The notes under the pieces were generated by a model. That model saw nothing but the letters and a program-made list of their open reading frames with translations, searched no databases and was not told the DNA's origin. A DNA stretch of 52,640 nt from Spirochaetaceae bacterium. GTDB taxonomy: Bacteria > Spirochaetota > Spirochaetia > SZUA-6 > Bin103. The stretch is taken from positions 1-52,640 of the forward strand of contig JAPPKD010000063.1 in NCBI GenBank assembly GCA_028820215.1. Reading direction: 5' to 3'. The translations under genes and the position numbers were made by a program. This document shows positions 49,916-52,640 of the stretch, in pieces (the first letter of the stretch is position 1; each line of letters starts with the position of its first letter).

Positions 49916-51748
49916 TCAGCCGGCGGGCGCCTCGGATCCGGCCTGCCGCCGATAGAGGTCGGCATACACGCCGTCGGCGGCCATCAGCTCGTCGTGCGTG
50001 CCGCGCTCGGCGATGCCGTGGTCCTTGATCACGAACAGGCAGTCGGCGGCGCGTACCGTGCTCAGCCGGTGAGCGATGATGATGGCCGTGCGGCCCCGCA
50101 GGAGCCGCCGCAGCGCGGCCTGGATCACGGACTCGGTCACCACGTCCACGCTGGAGGTGGCCTCGTCCAGGACGATCAGGCGCGGGTCGGGCAGCAGCGC
50201 GCGGGCGATGGCGATAAGCTGGCGCTGGCCCACGGAGATGTTGGTGCCGAACTCCAGGATCTCGGTGTCGTAGCCGTCCGGCAGCCGCTCCACGAAGCGG
50301 TGCAGGCCGACCGCCTGGGCGGCTTCGACGACCGCTTCGTCAGAGGCAGCGGGCGCGCCGAAGCGGACGTTGTCCGCGATCGTCCCCGGAAACAGGAACG
50401 GATCCTGCGAGACCAGCGCCATCTGCGCGCGCAGCGTGCGCTGCTGCACCGACCGGACGTCGACGCCGTCGATCAGCACCTGGCCGTCGGTGACGTCGTA
50501 GAACCGGGCGATCAGGTTGGCGATGGTGGTCTTGCCGGCGCCGGTCTCGCCGATCAGCGCCACGGTCTGGCCCGCCTCGATGGTCAGGTCGACGGCCTGC
50601 AGCACGGGCTGCTCGGGCTCGTAGGCGAAGGAGACGCCGCGCAGCTCGATGCGCCCGTCGATGCGGCGCATCGGCGGGGCGTCGGGGGCGTCGATGATGC
50701 GCGGCTCGGTGTCCAGCAGCTCCAGCACCTTCTCGCCGCCGGCCATCGCCGACTGCATGGAGGCGTAGAGCTGGCTGAGCTCCTGGATCGGCTGGAAGAA
50801 GCGGCTGACGTAGGCCAGGAAGGCGACGATCACGCCGATCGAAACCGCGTCCCGGCCGTGCGCAAGGCCGCCGAAGAGCAGCACCGCCGCCGTGGCCAGC
50901 AGTCCCAGGAACTCCACCGACGGCGTGAAGGCGAGCGACAGGGAGAACGCCCGGAGCTGCGCCTCCCGTGCGTCGCGATTGCGCCGTTCGAACCGCTCGG
51001 CGGCCGCCGGCATCTGCGCGAACGCCCGGATCACGCGCATCCCGCCGATCGCCTCGGCCAGGTTGCCGACCATCGTGGCGATCGCCGTCCGTGTGGCGCG
51101 GAACGCGCGCCGCGCCAGGCGGGAGAAGATCAGCGTGGCGACCATCATTACCGGCACCACCGCAAAGGTCGTGAGGGCCAGCTCCGTGTTCATGATCAGC
51201 ATCGCCACGACGATGCCGATCAGGACCAGGGAATCGCCGATGATCTGCACCAGCCCCTGCGACAGCACCTCGTTGATGGTGGCGACGTCGTTGATCACCC
51301 GCGAGATGGTGACGCCGACCGGGTGCTCGGTGTGATAGCGCAGCGACAGCCGCTGCAGGTGGCGGAAGAGCTGCGCCCGCATCGTCGCGAGCATCCTCTG
51401 GCCGACCCACGACAGCAGGTAGGTCTGCAGCGCGTGCGCGGCGTAGGTGCCCAGGAACGTCAGGACCAGGAGTCCGGAGATCAGCGCCAGGCTCCGGAGG
51501 TCTCCGGAGGCGATGGCGTCGTCGATGGCGAGCTGGATCAGCCACGGCGCCGCCAGGCTCAGCGCGGTGACCACCAGCATGGCGAGCGAGGCGGCGGCCA
51601 TGTGTCTGCGGTAGGGACGCAGGTAGACCGTCAGGCGGCGGATGACGTGTGGATCGATCGCCCGGCCCTCGCCGCCGGCCGCGAGCGCGGCCAGCGTGGA
51701 CCTGGGTCCGCCGCCCATGGGGCCGGTGCCGGTCGGGAAGGTGCTCAC
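49916..51748 (-). CDS. ABC exporter half-transporter with canonical ATPase site residues (second subunit)
   Basis: The 610-residue protein has a six-helix membrane domain (starting YLRPYRRHMAAASLAMLVVTALSLAAPWLIQLAID) and a C-terminal ATPase. Walker A is LIGETGAGKTTIANLI, Q-loop LVSQDPFLF, Walker B RLIVLDEATSSVD with the catalytic Glu, and H-loop IIIAHRLST. Its signature motif, however, reads NISVGQRQ rather than LSGGQ. This pattern fits one half of a heterodimeric exporter, in which the weak signature faces the partner's degenerate site. It starts at GTG 51748 inside the partner's stop codon (GTGA). The substrate could be lipids, peptides or drugs. Confidence 0.93.
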   Translation of the reverse strand: MSTFPTGTGPMGGGPRSTLAALAAGGEGRAIDPHVIRRLTVYLRPYRRHMAAASLAMLVVTALSLAAPWLIQLAIDDAIASGDLRSLALISGLLVLTFLGTYAAHALQTYLLSWVGQRMLATMRAQLFRHLQRLSLRYHTEHPVGVTISRVINDVATINEVLSQGLVQIIGDSLVLIGIVVAMLIMNTELALTTFAVVPVMMVATLIFSRLARRAFRATRTAIATMVGNLAEAIGGMRVIRAFAQMPAAAERFERRNRDAREAQLRAFSLSLAFTPSVEFLGLLATAAVLLFGGLAHGRDAVSIGVIVAFLAYVSRFFQPIQELSQLYASMQSAMAGGEKVLELLDTEPRIIDAPDAPPMRRIDGRIELRGVSFAYEPEQPVLQAVDLTIEAGQTVALIGETGAGKTTIANLIARFYDVTDGQVLIDGVDVRSVQQRTLRAQMALVSQDPFLFPGTIADNVRFGAPAASDEAVVEAAQAVGLHRFVERLPDGYDTEILEFGTNISVGQRQLIAIARALLPDPRLIVLDEATSSVDVVTESVIQAALRRLLRGRTAIIIAHRLSTVRAADCLFVIKDHGIAERGTHDELMAADGVYADLYRRQAGSEAPAG

Positions 51749-52640
51749 CGGCGCGCTCTCCTCAGTGCATGAGCGGCCGCCGACGCCAGGTGGCCGTCGC
51801 CGTCGCCCCCGGCCGGGGCGGGTGAGGGTGCTGCGGTTCCGGCGGAGGCGAAGATGGCGGCATAGAGCGGCGAGCCTGCCAGCAACTCCTCATGGGTGCC
51901 GTAGGCGGCGATGCGGCCTTCCTCCAGCACGACCACCGCGTCCGCGTCCTTGCAGGTGCTGGCACGCTGCGCGATGACGATCATGGTGCGAGCGCCGGCG
52001 GAGTCGCGCAGCGCCGACAGGATCCGGCCCTCGGTGCGGGCGTCGACGCTGGAGGTGGCGTCGTCGAGGATGAGGATGCGCGGATCGGTCAGCAGCGCGC
52101 GGGCGATGGCGATGCGCTGCTTCTGCCCCCCGGACAGGGTGACGCCGCGTTCGCCCACCGGCGTGTCGTAGCGCTCGGGCAGTCCCTCGATGAAGCTGCG
52201 GATCTGCGCCGCTTCCGCCGCCGCCTCGATCTCCGCCTGCGAGGCGTTGGGCCGTCCGAAGGCGATGTTCTCGCCGATGGTGGCCGCGAACAGCACCGTG
52301 TCCTGCAGCACGACGCCGATCTGCGAGCGCAGCGACGCCATCGCCACCCCGCGGATGTCGACGTCGTCGATCTCGATCACGCCGCGGGTCGGATCGTACA
52401 GGCGCAGCAGCAGCGAGATCAGGGTCGTCTTTCCCGAGCCGGTGGCGCCGAGCACCGCCAGCCTGCTCCCGGCGGGGATGGTCAGGTCGATGTCGGAGAG
52501 CGCCTCGGGCTCATCTTCCCCGCCGAAGGAGAAGCTCACGTCCCGGAACCGGACCCCGCCCCCGCCCCCCGGCCACCGCCCCGCCGCCGGGGCCGCCCGG
52601 GTGGCGGGCCGCGCGGGCACGGTCAACGCCCCCCGCGCCG
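51745..52640 (-). CDS. ABC exporter half-transporter with degenerate ATPase site residues (partial, first subunit)
   Basis: The frame is open through the right edge, so the membrane domain lies outside the window; about 298 residues of ATPase domain remain. Walker A LGATGSGKTTLISLL, Q-loop VVLQDTVLF and signature VTLSGGQKQRIAIARAL are intact. Walker B reads ILILDDATSSVD (Asp in place of the catalytic Glu) and the switch loop reads VIAQRAST (Gln in place of His). The same two substitutions occur in the degenerate-site subunit of the heterodimeric exporter TM287/288. It is the upstream partner of the following gene. The C-terminal tail is Ala/Pro-rich. Confidence 0.92.
   Translation of the reverse strand, partial: ARGALTVPARPATRAAPAAGRWPGGGGGVRFRDVSFSFGGEDEPEALSDIDLTIPAGSRLAVLGATGSGKTTLISLLLRLYDPTRGVIEIDDVDIRGVAMASLRSQIGVVLQDTVLFAATIGENIAFGRPNASQAEIEAAAEAAQIRSFIEGLPERYDTPVGERGVTLSGGQKQRIAIARALLTDPRILILDDATSSVDARTEGRILSALRDSAGARTMIVIAQRASTCKDADAVVVLEEGRIAAYGTHEELLAGSPLYAAIFASAGTAAPSPAPAGGDGDGHLASAAAHALRRARR

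Noticed and set aside
49853..51772. Long open frame antisense to the ABC exporter gene
   Set aside because: Translation is repetitive and charge-biased with no recognisable domain; the opposite strand encodes a complete ABC exporter.

Overview
This is a 52.6 kb, GC-rich (roughly 70%), gene-dense stretch of a bacterial chromosome. No rRNA, tRNA, CRISPR array or intact insertion sequence was seen. The only broadly conserved housekeeping genes are typA, pdxH, apt and nudC, so the phylum cannot be fixed from sequence reading alone. The content is dominated by enolase-superfamily dehydratases, Gfo/Idh, ThuA, SMP-30, PhyH, amidohydrolase and fucosidase genes plus a Liv transporter. That suits a heterotroph living on polysaccharide or glycan sugars and amino acids, perhaps an uncultured marine or host-associated lineage (low confidence).

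Layout. 1-6 kb: FAD oxidoreductase, a decayed AbiE-type toxin-antitoxin locus, a short relic of a thuA 3' end, typA, then a thuA/Gfo-Idh pair. 6-14.5 kb: SMP-30 lactonase and enolase-family dehydratase; a pdxH / amine oxidase / MOSC group; alditol oxidase; and an alpha/beta hydrolase divergent from a nitrilase fusion. 14.5-19.5 kb: a collapsed copy of an FtsX-like permease pair, then a ribbon-helix-helix regulator coupled to the intact pair, then a convergent AAA ATPase. 19.7-31.9 kb: further catabolic genes (two enolase-family enzymes, PhyH, DapA-type aldolase, PfkB kinase, lactonase-type amidohydrolase, ceramidase-like protein), interspersed with a hipBA remnant, an MBL/phosphodiesterase pair, nudC and a HEPN/MNT pair. 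32-37.4 kb: liv operon (K-G-F-M-H type) ending in an orphan antitoxin-like gene. 37.5-44.4 kb: TIM-barrel isomerase, GH29 fucosidase, deacetylase, zinc alcohol dehydrogenase and a fused E1 alpha-beta dehydrogenase. 44.5-49.9 kb: a co-directional, lower-GC island: Uma2 nuclease, MTA/SAH-type nucleosidase, McrB, McrC, Phd-like antitoxin, adenine phosphoribosyltransferase and a small membrane protein. 49.9 kb to the end: a heterodimeric ABC exporter.

How the genes fit together. Sugar dehydrogenase, lactonase, acid dehydratase, keto-deoxy-acid aldolase and kinase are all present, so the scattered catabolic genes could form one or more non-phosphorylative sugar-acid pathways; L-fucose released by the fucosidase is a natural candidate substrate. 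Genes are packed with 1- to 7-base overlaps, very often GTGA. No gap above 300 bases lacks a gene or a recognisable gene relic.

Most notable: (1) the nucleosidase-McrB-McrC-Apt island, where a purine nucleosidase is translationally coupled to a restriction ATPase; (2) -10-like elements placed 5-7 bases before many start codons, indicating widespread leaderless transcription, including two abutting divergent ones; (3) a 443-base relic that fuses the start of one permease gene to the end of its partner; (4) at least four toxin-antitoxin loci reduced to relics or orphans; (5) an ABC exporter whose two subunits show complementary degenerate and canonical ATPase motifs.
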